From contig JAJAYX010000326.1 of NCBI GenBank assembly GCA_026785985.1, forward strand, positions 1-8,844: a stretch of 8,844 bases of DNA, written 5' to 3'. The DNA is from Rudanella sp. Lineage in GTDB: Bacteria; Bacteroidota; Bacteroidia; Cytophagales; Spirosomataceae. Each line of letters begins with the position of its first letter. Within the stretch, counting starts at the first letter, position 1. Under the pieces are notes generated by a model. That model did no database searches, was not told where the DNA came from, and saw only the letters and a list, made by a program, of their open reading frames with translations. This document shows positions 1-6,438 of this stretch, one piece after another. A program made the position numbers and the translations under genes.

Positions 1-2163
1 GCGCACGACGGTCGAATTGATAATATCGTCCACCTCCTGCGTCACTATCCAGGCCTCCCCAAAATACTTGCGAACCGTTTTGTAGAGGTACTTGATAAAT
101 TCAGCCATCTCTTGCTTCATGATTGCTTTCCATGCTTCTTCGATAAGGATGATTTTACGGGTCGTCTTTGGCAATTGACGCATCTTGGTGATGAAGGTGT
201 CCATGATGATGATGGTTACCACCGGGAACAGGATCGGATGATCTTTGATATTATCCAACTCAAAAACAATGAATGGGACCTGTAGCAAATCCATTGAATC
301 CTCACTATTCAGCAGGTAATCGTACTCACCACCCTCATAAAAGGGTTCCATCGTAATCATGAATGCTTGATAGTCAAAGTGATTCGTGCTTACTCCTTTG
401 GTCTGAAGCATTTGCTTGAAATCGCCCTGTAAAAACTCATAAAATGTGTTGAAACAGGGGCGTACAGCCATATTCTCCTGTAACGAATCGAAATACCCCG
501 TTACGGCCAGTGATATCGCCGTTTCTTCCAAACGGGTCATGGCTTCCTCCTCCTTTTTCCAGAGCGACAGAATTAATGCTTTGATCGCCTGCTTCTTTTC
601 TGTGTTGGGTCGTTTCCGCGACTCTATGTAAAAGGGGTTGAAACGAATTGGATTGTCTTCCTGATAGGTCAGGTATTTGCCACCCAGCATTTGGCACAGC
701 CCCTCGTAACTATCCCCCACATCAACAATGACCATGTGCGTTCCTCCAGACAGATAGGTTTTGGCAAAATGGTTCGTTAAAAAAGACTTACCCGACCCCG
801 ATCCCCCCAGCACAAATTTGTTCCGGTTGGTTACCCACCTTTCCTCCATTGGCACATCGCTGAAGTCCACCAGCAGAGGACGGCCACTAAGCCGCTCCAC
901 TACTTTAACGCCAAAGGTCGATAGGTCTCCTTCCGTATTGGACTCCTGATTAAGCAGGCAACAGGCTTGAGGGAGTAGCGTCCAAAACCGGTCTTCCACA
1001 GGCAGATCAGCGGCCGCGCCGGGAATACCTGCCCAAAATAGCAGGGCGGCATCTGTACCATTTTCGCGGGGCCGAACGCCCATCAGAGAAATAGCCGAGT
1101 TGACCTGGTTACGAATCTGCGGGAGCCTGGTTTTATCTTCAGTCCACACCATGACATTGAAATGGCATTGCACCGGGACGTAGCCTGTTTCGGCGGTTGT
1201 ATCCAGATACTGATCGATGAGCCGGGCATTGACTTCGTTTGCTTTGGAAAACGTACTCATGGCCCGCATCTGCTGGCTACGCTGCTGTAGTTTTGGAAAA
1301 GCCACGTTCTTGTCCATCTTAAAGATGTACTGATTATAGATATGGTCCACATTCAGCATCATCGACACAGGAGCCGCAAAACTGACATTGATGGTCGAGT
1401 GCTCCGAAGAGAGCGATTCTTTGCGGTTGTGCGTATAGACAGTGTCCGGCAAATCGTCCACATCGGCGATAGAGAAAAACTTGACGAGCTTATTGCCCAC
1501 GTAGATATCCCCGTCCATCTGGGTATCACACAAGGGCACGTTTTCGCCCGTAAAGTCAAGACTCATATAGCGTTCGAGAATGCCTGGTCTTCCCTCTTTG
1601 TTGAACAGTTCATCTGCTTTGATCCGGCGTAACCCCACTTTTTTGGTGGAGGTCAAAATACTCACGAACTGGGCAAGGGCATCCATAAACTCTTCCTGTT
1701 GGCGGGGATCGCCAATGTCACGCGGTATCAATCGTCCACTGACCAGGGTGGTCGAGATCGACGACAGGTTCTGCCGGTTAGGGTGTGTTTTGGTGATATA
1801 CAGCAAGCTCCGGTGCGTTAAAAAAGGGCGTTCGTTGAAATGACGCTCAGAGGCCTTGTCGAAACTATCCTTCACTTCATAACGGGGCTTATAGGTATCG
1901 ACCGTAAAAATGTCCTGCTTGTGAATGATCGTGTTGATCGGCATCACGTTGATTGCTTTCCCCCATATCTCGTTCATATCTCTGAAGTCACCGGACTCCA
2001 TCCGATGCGTGCCGATCATTTCGACTTTTGCCGAAAGGGAAAATATTTCCGGCAGCAAAACCTCAAAGCACGCCGAATAGTCGCCGTGTATCGAAATGAG
2101 GAAATCATTCTCAATCCGCCGGATTGGGAAGACTTCCAGTAAATCGCGGGTACGTTTACTCAT
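1..2163 (-). CDS. traG: TraG, VirB4-type conjugation ATPase (C-terminus cut off by window edge)
   Basis: Cytoplasmic motor ATPase of a Bacteroidota type IV secretion channel. The frame is open for 721 codons from ATG 2163 to base 1, with no stop. The N-terminus (FPIRRIENDFLIS, then FEVLLPEIFSLSA) fits the TraG N-terminal domain of this family. Walker A is GGSGSGKS with Lys459 and Ser460. It is followed by the VirB4-like stretch VGDSYEGL around Asp484 and by IRFNPF. Walker B is IILIEEAWKAI with Glu675/Glu676, and a sensor-like WIVTQEVDDI lies around Gln709. Family members are roughly 800-850 residues from memory, so about 100 residues are missing. The ATG overlaps the traF stop by 8 bp, an in-frame TAA lies four codons upstream, and AAGGAA precedes the ATG, so the start is well fixed and probably translationally coupled to traF. 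Confidence 0.95.
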   Translation of the reverse strand, partial: MSKRTRDLLEVFPIRRIENDFLISIHGDYSACFEVLLPEIFSLSAKVEMIGTHRMESGDFRDMNEIWGKAINVMPINTIIHKQDIFTVDTYKPRYEVKDSFDKASERHFNERPFLTHRSLLYITKTHPNRQNLSSISTTLVSGRLIPRDIGDPRQQEEFMDALAQFVSILTSTKKVGLRRIKADELFNKEGRPGILERYMSLDFTGENVPLCDTQMDGDIYVGNKLVKFFSIADVDDLPDTVYTHNRKESLSSEHSTINVSFAAPVSMMLNVDHIYNQYIFKMDKNVAFPKLQQRSQQMRAMSTFSKANEVNARLIDQYLDTTAETGYVPVQCHFNVMVWTEDKTRLPQIRNQVNSAISLMGVRPRENGTDAALLFWAGIPGAAADLPVEDRFWTLLPQACCLLNQESNTEGDLSTFGVKVVERLSGRPLLVDFSDVPMEERWVTNRNKFVLGGSGSGKSFLTNHFAKTYLSGGTHMVIVDVGDSYEGLCQMLGGKYLTYQEDNPIRFNPFYIESRKRPNTEKKQAIKALILSLWKKEEEAMTRLEETAISLAVTGYFDSLQENMAVRPCFNTFYEFLQGDFKQMLQTKGVSTNHFDYQAFMITMEPFYEGGEYDYLLNSEDSMDLLQVPFIVFELDNIKDHPILFPVVTIIIMDTFITKMRQLPKTTRKIILIEEAWKAIMKQEMAEFIKYLYKTVRKYFGEAWIVTQEVDDIINSTVVR

Positions 2164-2518
2164 CGTTTCCTTCAGTTAAGGGTAGCGAAGCTACCCGGTG
2201 AGCATCCTCCCTTAGCTGACGGAATACGTCACTGCTTCGGGAGGTAATTAAGGTCGGTATCCGCTGGTTGGACTGAAATTTGGCAAACCCCCTTTCCCCA
2301 TACTTCCGGGAGTAGCTGGACATCTGCTGGTACAGCACCAGCACAGCGATGAGGAATCCCGGAAATCCAATACCAGCCGACATACCTGTTGCGGCAATGA
2401 CGAGGACGGTGACCAGCAGTAGGCTGATAGCACCACCCCCCAGAATCATCAGGGTACGCATACCCCGGATGCCCATCACTTCGGGCGGGCGATCAACGCC
2501 TTTGTTAATGCGGTACAT
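2156..2518 (-). CDS. traF: TraF, DUF4133 conjugation membrane protein
   Basis: Small inner-membrane protein of the Bacteroidota conjugation channel, positionally like VirB3 in other type IV systems (inference). The 120 residues start with the family signature INKGVDRPPEVMGIRG, followed by two adjacent hydrophobic segments at about residues 22-43 and 49-63. The conserved SRKYGERGFAK lies at about 70-80. The C-terminal 40 residues are polar and probably cytoplasmic; they extend past the conserved core. Its start lies 2 bp downstream of the previous gene's stop and its stop overlaps the traG start, so it is tightly embedded in the operon. The order traE-traF-traG is the usual one for Bacteroides-type elements. 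Confidence 0.92.
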   Translation of the reverse strand: MYRINKGVDRPPEVMGIRGMRTLMILGGGAISLLLVTVLVIAATGMSAGIGFPGFLIAVLVLYQQMSSYSRKYGERGFAKFQSNQRIPTLITSRSSDVFRQLREDAHRVASLPLTEGNDE

Positions 2519-2520
2519 GA

Positions 2521-2817
2521 CTATCGAAATAAATTGTCGAGAATGGCCAGCACGGCAATGGAGACGATGAGACCGCTAAACCAGGACAGAACCCCTTCCA
2601 TTCCTTCGTCGCTATTTTTATTCAGCTTGCGATACACTTTTACGGACCCCACCAGAGCGCAGATCGCGCACATACCCATGGCAATGCCTTTAAAGGCCCG
2701 GTAAAGGCTTGAGACTCCCATTGTACCGGCACCCACAGAAGGCTGGGCCAGTACCTCGGAGCCAGTCAGGAGCAGGCACAGGATGAAAATTGGGCTGTAA
2801 ATGACGAGTGGACGCAT
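2521..2817 (-). CDS. Second DUF4134-type (TraE-like) small membrane protein
   Basis: A 98-residue exported or membrane protein. A signal peptide is visible (hydrophobic residues 4-19, then VLA at 22-24 before Gln25). A first membrane segment lies at about 42-59, followed by GSVKVYRKLN, and then by WFSGLIVSIAVLAIL at 79-93. This is the architecture of the neighbouring TraE: signal peptide, membrane helix, VY-x-K, polar loop, WF-x-G, membrane helix. The loop GDPDT of TraE is replaced here by KNSDEG, so it is a diverged paralogue rather than a recent copy. TraE-type proteins are thought to occupy the VirB2 pilin or small channel-subunit position (inference). It lies 5 bp after traE and 2 bp before traF. 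Confidence 0.85.
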   Translation of the reverse strand: MRPLVIYSPIFILCLLLTGSEVLAQPSVGAGTMGVSSLYRAFKGIAMGMCAICALVGSVKVYRKLNKNSDEGMEGVLSWFSGLIVSIAVLAILDNLFR

Positions 2818-2822
2818 GGGTT

Positions 2823-3164
2823 CTATAAGAAAATAGCCCGTAATACGATCAGTACGATACCTGCAAAAATCAGCGCACCAAACCAGTTGGTGATCGACTT
2901 GCGGGTATCGGGGTCGCCACTGCTGAATTTACCATACACAGCTACCGCACCAATCAGGCCTACAATAGCCATGATGTAGAGCGCAATCCGACTGATGGGT
3001 TCAAAGTAGTTTTTAATGGCGGTTGCTACGCTGTCAAGCTGGGTCGTCAGGGTCGATAGATTGGGTTCGGCCGATGCCGAATGCGTTGCCAAAAGAACGA
3101 GGGCAGCTACTGCCACTAGATGGGTTGATCTCCGGCTCAAAAGATTTGTTGGGTACTTTCTCAT
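2823..3164 (-). CDS. traE: TraE, DUF4134 conjugation protein
   Basis: A 113-residue small membrane protein of the conjugation apparatus. A signal peptide runs to about residue 32: basic start with Arg11/Arg12, hydrophobic 16-26, and ASA at 30-32 before Glu33. The mature part has two membrane helices, about 58-76 and 95-111. The family signature is complete: GLIGAVAVYGKF at 69-80, then SGDPDTRKSITNWFG at 82-96. Length and layout are normal for DUF4134. The ATG at 3164 has no Shine-Dalgarno; the leader is almost pure A/T, as is common in Bacteroidota. A 117-bp AT-rich gap separates it from the gene upstream, so traE may also be transcribed on its own. Confidence 0.92.
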   Translation of the reverse strand: MRKYPTNLLSRRSTHLVAVAALVLLATHSASAEPNLSTLTTQLDSVATAIKNYFEPISRIALYIMAIVGLIGAVAVYGKFSSGDPDTRKSITNWFGALIFAGIVLIVLRAIFL

Positions 3165-3281
3165 GGTAAATCGAATTTATTTTTAATTGAAAAAATTGAT
3201 TAAAGATTAAAATTACAAATTAAGTACTACACACCAAAAAATGGTAAAACTTTTAGGCTTACCAGTCCTTCTGACAGGGTG
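3165..3281 (-). promoter_or_regulatory. AT-rich spacer, possible internal promoter for traE
   Basis: This is the only gap over 30 bp within the tra cluster. It is strongly AT-rich. On the minus strand TTAATTTG (3216-3223) matches five of the six fixed positions of the Bacteroidota -7 box TAnnTTTG, about 50 bp before the traE ATG. No good TTTG box lies 19-21 bp further upstream. A tandem GATTAAA GATTAAA sits at 3198-3211 on the plus strand. A second promoter raising expression of the small abundant subunits is plausible but rests only on this. Confidence 0.25.
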
Positions 3282-4235
3282 TTATTCGTCGGTTGCTTCC
3301 AGACCCCGGACCTGTTCCATCATTTCATCCCATAGGGCCATGAAGGGGTCTGATTCACTGTCCTCGGCGGGAGTCAGGATCACCTCAACACCCATATAGT
3401 CTTCCAGCGAGCGAACCACATTGGAGTCGCCGATCATGTCTAAGTGATTCAGGGCCATCACGAATTGCTGTGTAAGCTGTGCTACGCTTTGCCGACGCTC
3501 CCGTTTCTTGATTAGCCGGGTCAATTGAAAGGCATTAGTACGAACCTCCGCTATCCGCGACAAATAGTCGTCGGCCGGGAAAGCAGGTTGAGGAGTAGCT
3601 TTGTTACCGGGCTGTGCCATGACTTCTTCCTGGGAATAATGAATGATGCCACCCTCACCGACATCGAAGGGCAGATCATCATCCTGGCTTGGTTCATCCA
3701 GATCAAAAATACTGGCCAACTCGTCGTACGAGTTCATGACGGACGGGTAATTCCCCATCTTACTGAACTGTTGCTGTAAGGTTGAGATAGCCACTTCGGT
3801 ATCAGGATCACTCGTGCCGGTCAGCCCCAAAAACTCAGCTTCTTCATCACCCTGAGAATCTTGACCATCAACCCTTTCTGTATCATTTTCCTCCTCCTGA
3901 TCTTCAGGAATTTCGTCACTTTGATCGTAATCCGGGTCGTTTTCGTCAGCAAAAACTTCTTCCCCGGCACCGTCGCCTACCTGACTAGTTACCTCCTCCT
4001 GATTAGTTATTTTTCCGAATCGAGTTTTAGTTAAACCCAGTACACCGGATGTAGTCGTAACCTCGTCTATGGTTGACTGTATTGGTGGCTTATCAACGGC
4101 ACCGTCGGCAGTCATATCGTTCCGCTGACTCGGTAGTAAGTGCCACAGGAGTGGACTTGCCTGAATTTTATCCCAAAGCAAATACACTAACCATAGTGTA
4201 CCTCCCAGCATCATAAAAAAACTGACTGTTTTCAT
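3282..4235 (-). CDS. Acidic single-pass membrane protein in the traD position
   Basis: A 317-residue protein with one N-terminal membrane helix (about residues 4-21, FFMMLGGTLWLVYLLW) and a long, mainly acidic, low-complexity cytoplasmic or periplasmic part. Bacteroides TraD proteins have the same plan, as I recall them: an N-terminal helix, a short conserved G-x-T/K patch, then a DPDxD...IP-x-EE-type acidic patch. Here GLTKTRFGKIT lies at 67-77 and ENDPDYDQSDEIPEDQEEE at 98-116. The C-terminal third (LIKKRERRQSVAQLTQQF, then GDSNVVRSLEDYMGVEV) looks folded and helical. At 317 residues it is longer than the TraD proteins I remember (about 200). It lies 26 bp after the DUF3408 gene. Position supports TraD; sequence support is modest, so no symbol is given. 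Confidence 0.85.
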   Translation of the reverse strand: MKTVSFFMMLGGTLWLVYLLWDKIQASPLLWHLLPSQRNDMTADGAVDKPPIQSTIDEVTTTSGVLGLTKTRFGKITNQEEVTSQVGDGAGEEVFADENDPDYDQSDEIPEDQEEENDTERVDGQDSQGDEEAEFLGLTGTSDPDTEVAISTLQQQFSKMGNYPSVMNSYDELASIFDLDEPSQDDDLPFDVGEGGIIHYSQEEVMAQPGNKATPQPAFPADDYLSRIAEVRTNAFQLTRLIKKRERRQSVAQLTQQFVMALNHLDMIGDSNVVRSLEDYMGVEVILTPAEDSESDPFMALWDEMMEQVRGLEATDE

Positions 4236-4261
4236 CGGGTTGATTTTGAAGTAGTTAGTTT

Positions 4262-4771
4262 TCAGAATTCATCATCTTCGAGCCGACGACGCTGACTCCT
4301 GATTTTGCGGATCAATCCCGCATGACGCTTGAAATGATAGGTCAGTATATTGTCCAGGACGTGCTGAAGGGTTATGGGCTGACCCGGTTTGCGGGCATAC
4401 TCCGTCAGGGTCGTCAGTATCCGATGAGATCGTGATGTCAACAGAATTACTGAATTGCCTTTCTCGAAGTCATCCCGCATCACGAGGTACTTGGCCTGGT
4501 AGCTACTGAGCGATAATCCGAGTTCTTCGAGACCGTCACTGCCTGTCTCCTGGTTATCGGCTACGTAGTCAGGCGTTTTTCGATTTACCCGGCCGGGGGC
4601 TAACTGATCTGGCCGGGTATCCGCGTATACAGATTGCTGTGGTGGTGGGGATATGGCTGCTTCGCGCTGAAGCATTGTTTCCGAAAAAGCCACCATGTCC
4701 GTCGAACTTTCCAGCAGTGCTTCCAACTCACCGGGAGCACTGTAACGATGAGAACTATTCGATTTAGCCAT
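4262..4771 (-). CDS. DUF3408 conjugation protein (TraB/TraC-like)
   Basis: A 169-residue soluble protein. The C-terminal half carries the DUF3408 core: YQAKYLVMRDDFEKGNSVILLTS at about 91-113, in which a basic/aromatic lead-in precedes a short strand, and then helices RILTTLTEYAR and TLQHVLDNILTYHFKRH at 117-150. The layout resembles ribbon-helix-helix partners of ParA-like proteins (inference). The first 90 residues are Pro/Gln/Ser-rich and probably disordered. Its ATG lies inside the traA stop region (8-bp overlap, CATGGCTAA), the arrangement expected for coupled translation. In Bacteroides elements the gene after traA is likewise a DUF3408 protein. A role in DNA binding or transfer regulation with TraA is inferred. 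Confidence 0.88.
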   Translation of the reverse strand: MAKSNSSHRYSAPGELEALLESSTDMVAFSETMLQREAAISPPPQQSVYADTRPDQLAPGRVNRKTPDYVADNQETGSDGLEELGLSLSSYQAKYLVMRDDFEKGNSVILLTSRSHRILTTLTEYARKPGQPITLQHVLDNILTYHFKRHAGLIRKIRSQRRRLEDDEF

Positions 4772-5459
4772 GAACCAATTCCGCTAAAAACCCCACCCGC
4801 TGTAATTCCCCGACAAACTCAATGAAGGCTGCCTCTTCCGACGGAAACAGTGTCGAGGATGAACGTTTGATGCCCACCAGATCGCCTAATTCCTGCTTGA
4901 TTAGCGTTATCCCATACTTTTCCTGCGCCATTTTATTAGCAACATCCTTTGTTGACCGATTTTCACGGTGCTTCATCCGGTTCCAAAACATCCCGACCTG
5001 CTGGTTCGGGTTTCCATTCTTGCGATAGAAGGCAAACGTTTCAAAAGTGCTGGTAAAGGTTTTCTTGTCCATCTCCGTGGGAATAATGATGGAATCAAGG
5101 GCAGCCGCTACCTCCACGATCCCCTCGATATTCAGGGTTCCCGGCAGATCAATAAACCACAGGTCTTTCTGCGTATCCGCCCGTAACTTTCCAACCAACC
5201 GGGCGACATCGGAGACCTTACCGCTGACAACCTCCAGAGGGGCCAGCCCTTTCTCCTCAAACGCCTGTTTAATATCCTCGGACGATTCCAACTGGAGCAG
5301 TTCCTGTTTACGGATTTTAACAATGGAGTGCTGGGGGTAATCGGCATCAATAATGCCGACACGAAAACCCGTGTTGTGGAGGTACGTTGCCAGTAGCATT
5401 GTAAATGTTGTTTTCCCAACACCTCCTTTTTGTGAACTAATTGAGATAAGTTTTGCCAT
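4764..5459 (-). CDS. traA: TraA, ParA/MinD-family ATPase of the tra operon
   Basis: A 231-residue P-loop ATPase of the ParA/MinD group. The deviant Walker A is KGGVGKTT at 11-18, with signature Lys11 and catalytic Lys16. The A' motif is IIDADYPQHS at 36-45 (Asp38, Asp40). Walker B is WFIDLPGTLN at 100-109 (Asp103); the DLPGT form is typical of conjugative TraA proteins rather than chromosomal ParA. No helix-turn-helix precedes the P-loop, so any DNA binding would be nonspecific or through a partner, perhaps the DUF3408 protein. It is the first gene of the leftward operon. The start at 5459 gives the expected MAKLISISSQKGG opening; the leader is A/T-only next to the ATG, with no Shine-Dalgarno. 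Confidence 0.94.
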   Translation of the reverse strand: MAKLISISSQKGGVGKTTFTMLLATYLHNTGFRVGIIDADYPQHSIVKIRKQELLQLESSEDIKQAFEEKGLAPLEVVSGKVSDVARLVGKLRADTQKDLWFIDLPGTLNIEGIVEVAAALDSIIIPTEMDKKTFTSTFETFAFYRKNGNPNQQVGMFWNRMKHRENRSTKDVANKMAQEKYGITLIKQELGDLVGIKRSSSTLFPSEEAAFIEFVGELQRVGFLAELVHG

Positions 5460-5503
5460 TTTTAATATATGATTTTAATCGCAATTGAACAAATATATTA
5501 AAA
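5460..5503. repeat. 11-bp inverted repeat over the traA promoter (candidate operator)
   Basis: TTTTAATATAT (5460-5470) and ATATATTAAAA (5493-5503) are perfect inverted arms 22 bp apart. The right arm overlaps the -7 box, and the left arm ends next to the traA start codon. A dimeric regulator bound here would block the promoter, which suggests autoregulation by an operon product (inference). The sequence is AT-only, so a chance match is not excluded. Confidence 0.45.
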
Positions 5504-5521
5504 CACATTTCTGAAAAACAA
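5490..5521 (-). promoter_or_regulatory. Bacteroidota-type promoter for traA operon
   Basis: On the minus strand the -7 box TATATTTG (5490-5497) matches TAnnTTTG exactly. A TTG (-33 box, 5519-5521) lies 21 bp upstream, at the edge of the usual 19-21 bp spacing. Transcription would start near 5484, leaving a leader of about 25 nt before the traA ATG. This is the best promoter match in the window and sits in front of the first gene of the operon. Confidence 0.6.
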
Positions 5522-5657
5522 GGAGTTATGGATTTAAATTTGTTTAATATACTTATTACATATTTATGGAAATATAAATGTCATCAATTTAGATCGAATA
5601 TTGTTGATTCAAAGGCTTCTTCAAATCACTAAACTTTATAATACTCTTTTTGCACCA

Positions 5658-5701
5658 TAAAGTATATCTAAAAAATTTTTGCCTGTTTTAACTATACTTT
5701 A
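5658..5701. repeat. 9-bp inverted repeat in AT-rich region
   Basis: TAAAGTATA (5658-5666) is matched by TATACTTTA (5693-5701), with a 26-bp AT-rich interval. There is no T-run after the right arm and no gene to terminate, so it is more likely a binding site than a terminator, if functional at all. Confidence 0.4.
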
Positions 5702-5751
5702 AAAGCAAATAACCCTTATTGGTCAATATTATAAGTTAACCTTTTGCCTGT
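5677..5751 (+). repeat. Direct repeat TTTTGCCTGT, two copies 65 bp apart
   Basis: Exact 10-mers at 5677-5686 and 5742-5751. The GC-containing core GCCTG stands out from the surrounding A/T. Looser TTTTTGC matches occur near 5647 and 5900. They could be binding sites, but two copies are too few to call iterons. Confidence 0.4.
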
Positions 5752-5886
5752 AAAAGTACATCTACTAGTTCTTCAATATCTTAGTGTTTATAATGCTTGA
5801 AATACATTTATTATAAACTAATAAATGTGTGCAATTTTTCAGAATAATTTTCTGTTAGTCAACGCTTTACAACTATTAAAATTGCT

Positions 5887-6051
5887 TTAATTTAGGCCAT
5901 TTTTGCGTATGTCGTTGTTCATTTTCAGCCGTATTTTTACCTCTTTCACTTTCTCTTCCGTCAACTAATCTGCCACCCAATCTATTTCAGAACCCTGTCG
6001 TTTCATGTCACGAACAGAACCCTTTTTTTGCTGGCGTACATCGACCCCGTT
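5887..6051 (-). pseudogene. Possible decayed minus-strand reading frame with internal amber stop
   Basis: From 6051 leftward the frame gives 28 sense codons, a TAG at 5965-5967, then 25 further codons to TAA at 5887-5889. The text looks protein-like on both sides of the stop: VRDMKRQGSEIDWVAD before it and LTEEKVKEVKIRLKM after it, the latter charged and helix-forming. Local GC is higher than in the adjacent AT-rich stretch. One base change (for example CAG to TAG) would account for the interruption. A seven-A tract on the minus strand (complement of 6023-6029) is a possible frameshift site further upstream. I do not recognise the family. It could be a gene remnant left by rearrangement, or chance. 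Confidence 0.25.
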
Positions 6052-6163
6052 TTAAAGGTGTTATAGGGATGCAAAGGATCGTAGAAACGAATTTTAGTTT
6101 ATAAATAACTACTCTATCTAATTAATGAACGGGAGAAGGGTTATACTCTCTCCCTCTTGTGTT

Positions 6164-6185
6164 TGCTGACTAGTACCCGTCAGCA
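6164..6185. repeat. 7-bp perfect hairpin TGCTGAC/GTCAGCA
   Basis: TGCTGAC (6164-6170) and GTCAGCA (6179-6185) flank the 8-nt loop TAGTACCC. It is the left member of the hairpin series in the candidate oriT region. Confidence 0.6.
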
Positions 6186-6227
6186 GAGTAACCCGTCCAC
6201 TCCACTAAGGCTCTACTTGCATAGAGA

Positions 6228-6262
6228 GCAAGATGTGAGTTTGTTATACAAACTCCTCTTGC
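6228..6262. repeat. Compound hairpin GCAAGA-GAGTTTGT / ACAAACTC-TCTTGC
   Basis: The inner stem GAGTTTGT (6237-6244) pairs with ACAAACTC (6248-6255) across a 3-nt loop. The outer stem GCAAGA (6228-6233) pairs with TCTTGC (6257-6262), with a 3/1-nt internal bulge between the stems, giving fourteen base pairs in 35 bp. An upstream CTTGC (6216-6220) could instead pair with GCAAG (6228-6232), so two exclusive folds are possible. Confidence 0.65.
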
Positions 6263-6278
6263 CCTACGGGGTCTAAAA

Positions 6279-6321
6279 CACCCAATAGCCCCTCGTTAAC
6301 ACATTCGGGGCGTATTGGGTG
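6279..6321. repeat. 14-bp bulged inverted repeat CACCCAATAGCCCC
   Basis: CACCCAATAGCCCC (6279-6292) pairs with GGGGC, a bulged G, then TATTGGGTG (6307-6321) around a 14-nt loop containing GTTAAC. It is the strongest stem in the window. On the plus strand it is followed by A6, not T; read on the minus strand it is followed by TTTT, but no minus-strand gene ends here, so a terminator role is unlikely. The same CACCCAATAGC recurs at 6428-6438. Confidence 0.65.
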
Positions 6322-6328
6322 AAAAAAG

Positions 6329-6351
6329 GCCATTCGTTAATACAGAATGGC
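6329..6351. repeat. 7-bp perfect hairpin GCCATTC/GAATGGC
   Basis: GCCATTC (6329-6335) pairs with GAATGGC (6345-6351) around the loop GTTAATACA. The segment TCGTTAATACA (6334-6344) nearly repeats TCGTTAACACA (6293-6303) in the loop of the preceding hairpin, so the two adjacent hairpins share a loop motif. Confidence 0.55.
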
Positions 6352-6427
6352 TCCCTACCAAAACTGGAAAAGATGACCCTTGTGGTCGTTCAAAAAATGA
6401 TCTGAGGACAATTCGCTTTAGGATTTT

Positions 6428-6438
6428 CACCCAATAGC
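6428..6438 (+). repeat. Third copy of CACCCAATAGC
   Basis: An exact 11-bp direct repeat of 6279-6289. With the inverted copy TATTGGGTG at 6313-6321 this makes three occurrences of the motif within 160 bp, all upstream of mobA. Confidence 0.6.

Larger units (their letters stand above)
5504..5886. other. AT-rich non-coding stretch
   Basis: No supportable gene is present on either strand; every ATG frame stops within a few codons. Base composition is much more AT-rich than in the flanking genes. It holds a 9-bp inverted repeat (5658-5666 with 5693-5701), a 10-bp direct repeat TTTTGCCTGT (5677-5686 and 5742-5751), and an isolated plus-strand TAAATTTG (5535-5542) with no partner box or downstream ORF. 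It may be a protein-binding or easily melted region of the transfer control area; nothing proves this. Confidence 0.5.

Noticed and set aside
1342..2142. Several plus-strand frames opposite traG
   Set aside because: All lie antisense to the continuous 721-codon traG frame with its VirB4 motifs.
5677..5751. Replication iterons
   Set aside because: Only two exact copies, spaced 65 bp apart, and no replication protein gene nearby.
6279..6327. Rho-independent terminator
   Set aside because: The stem is strong, but on the plus strand it is followed by A6, and no gene on either strand ends at it.
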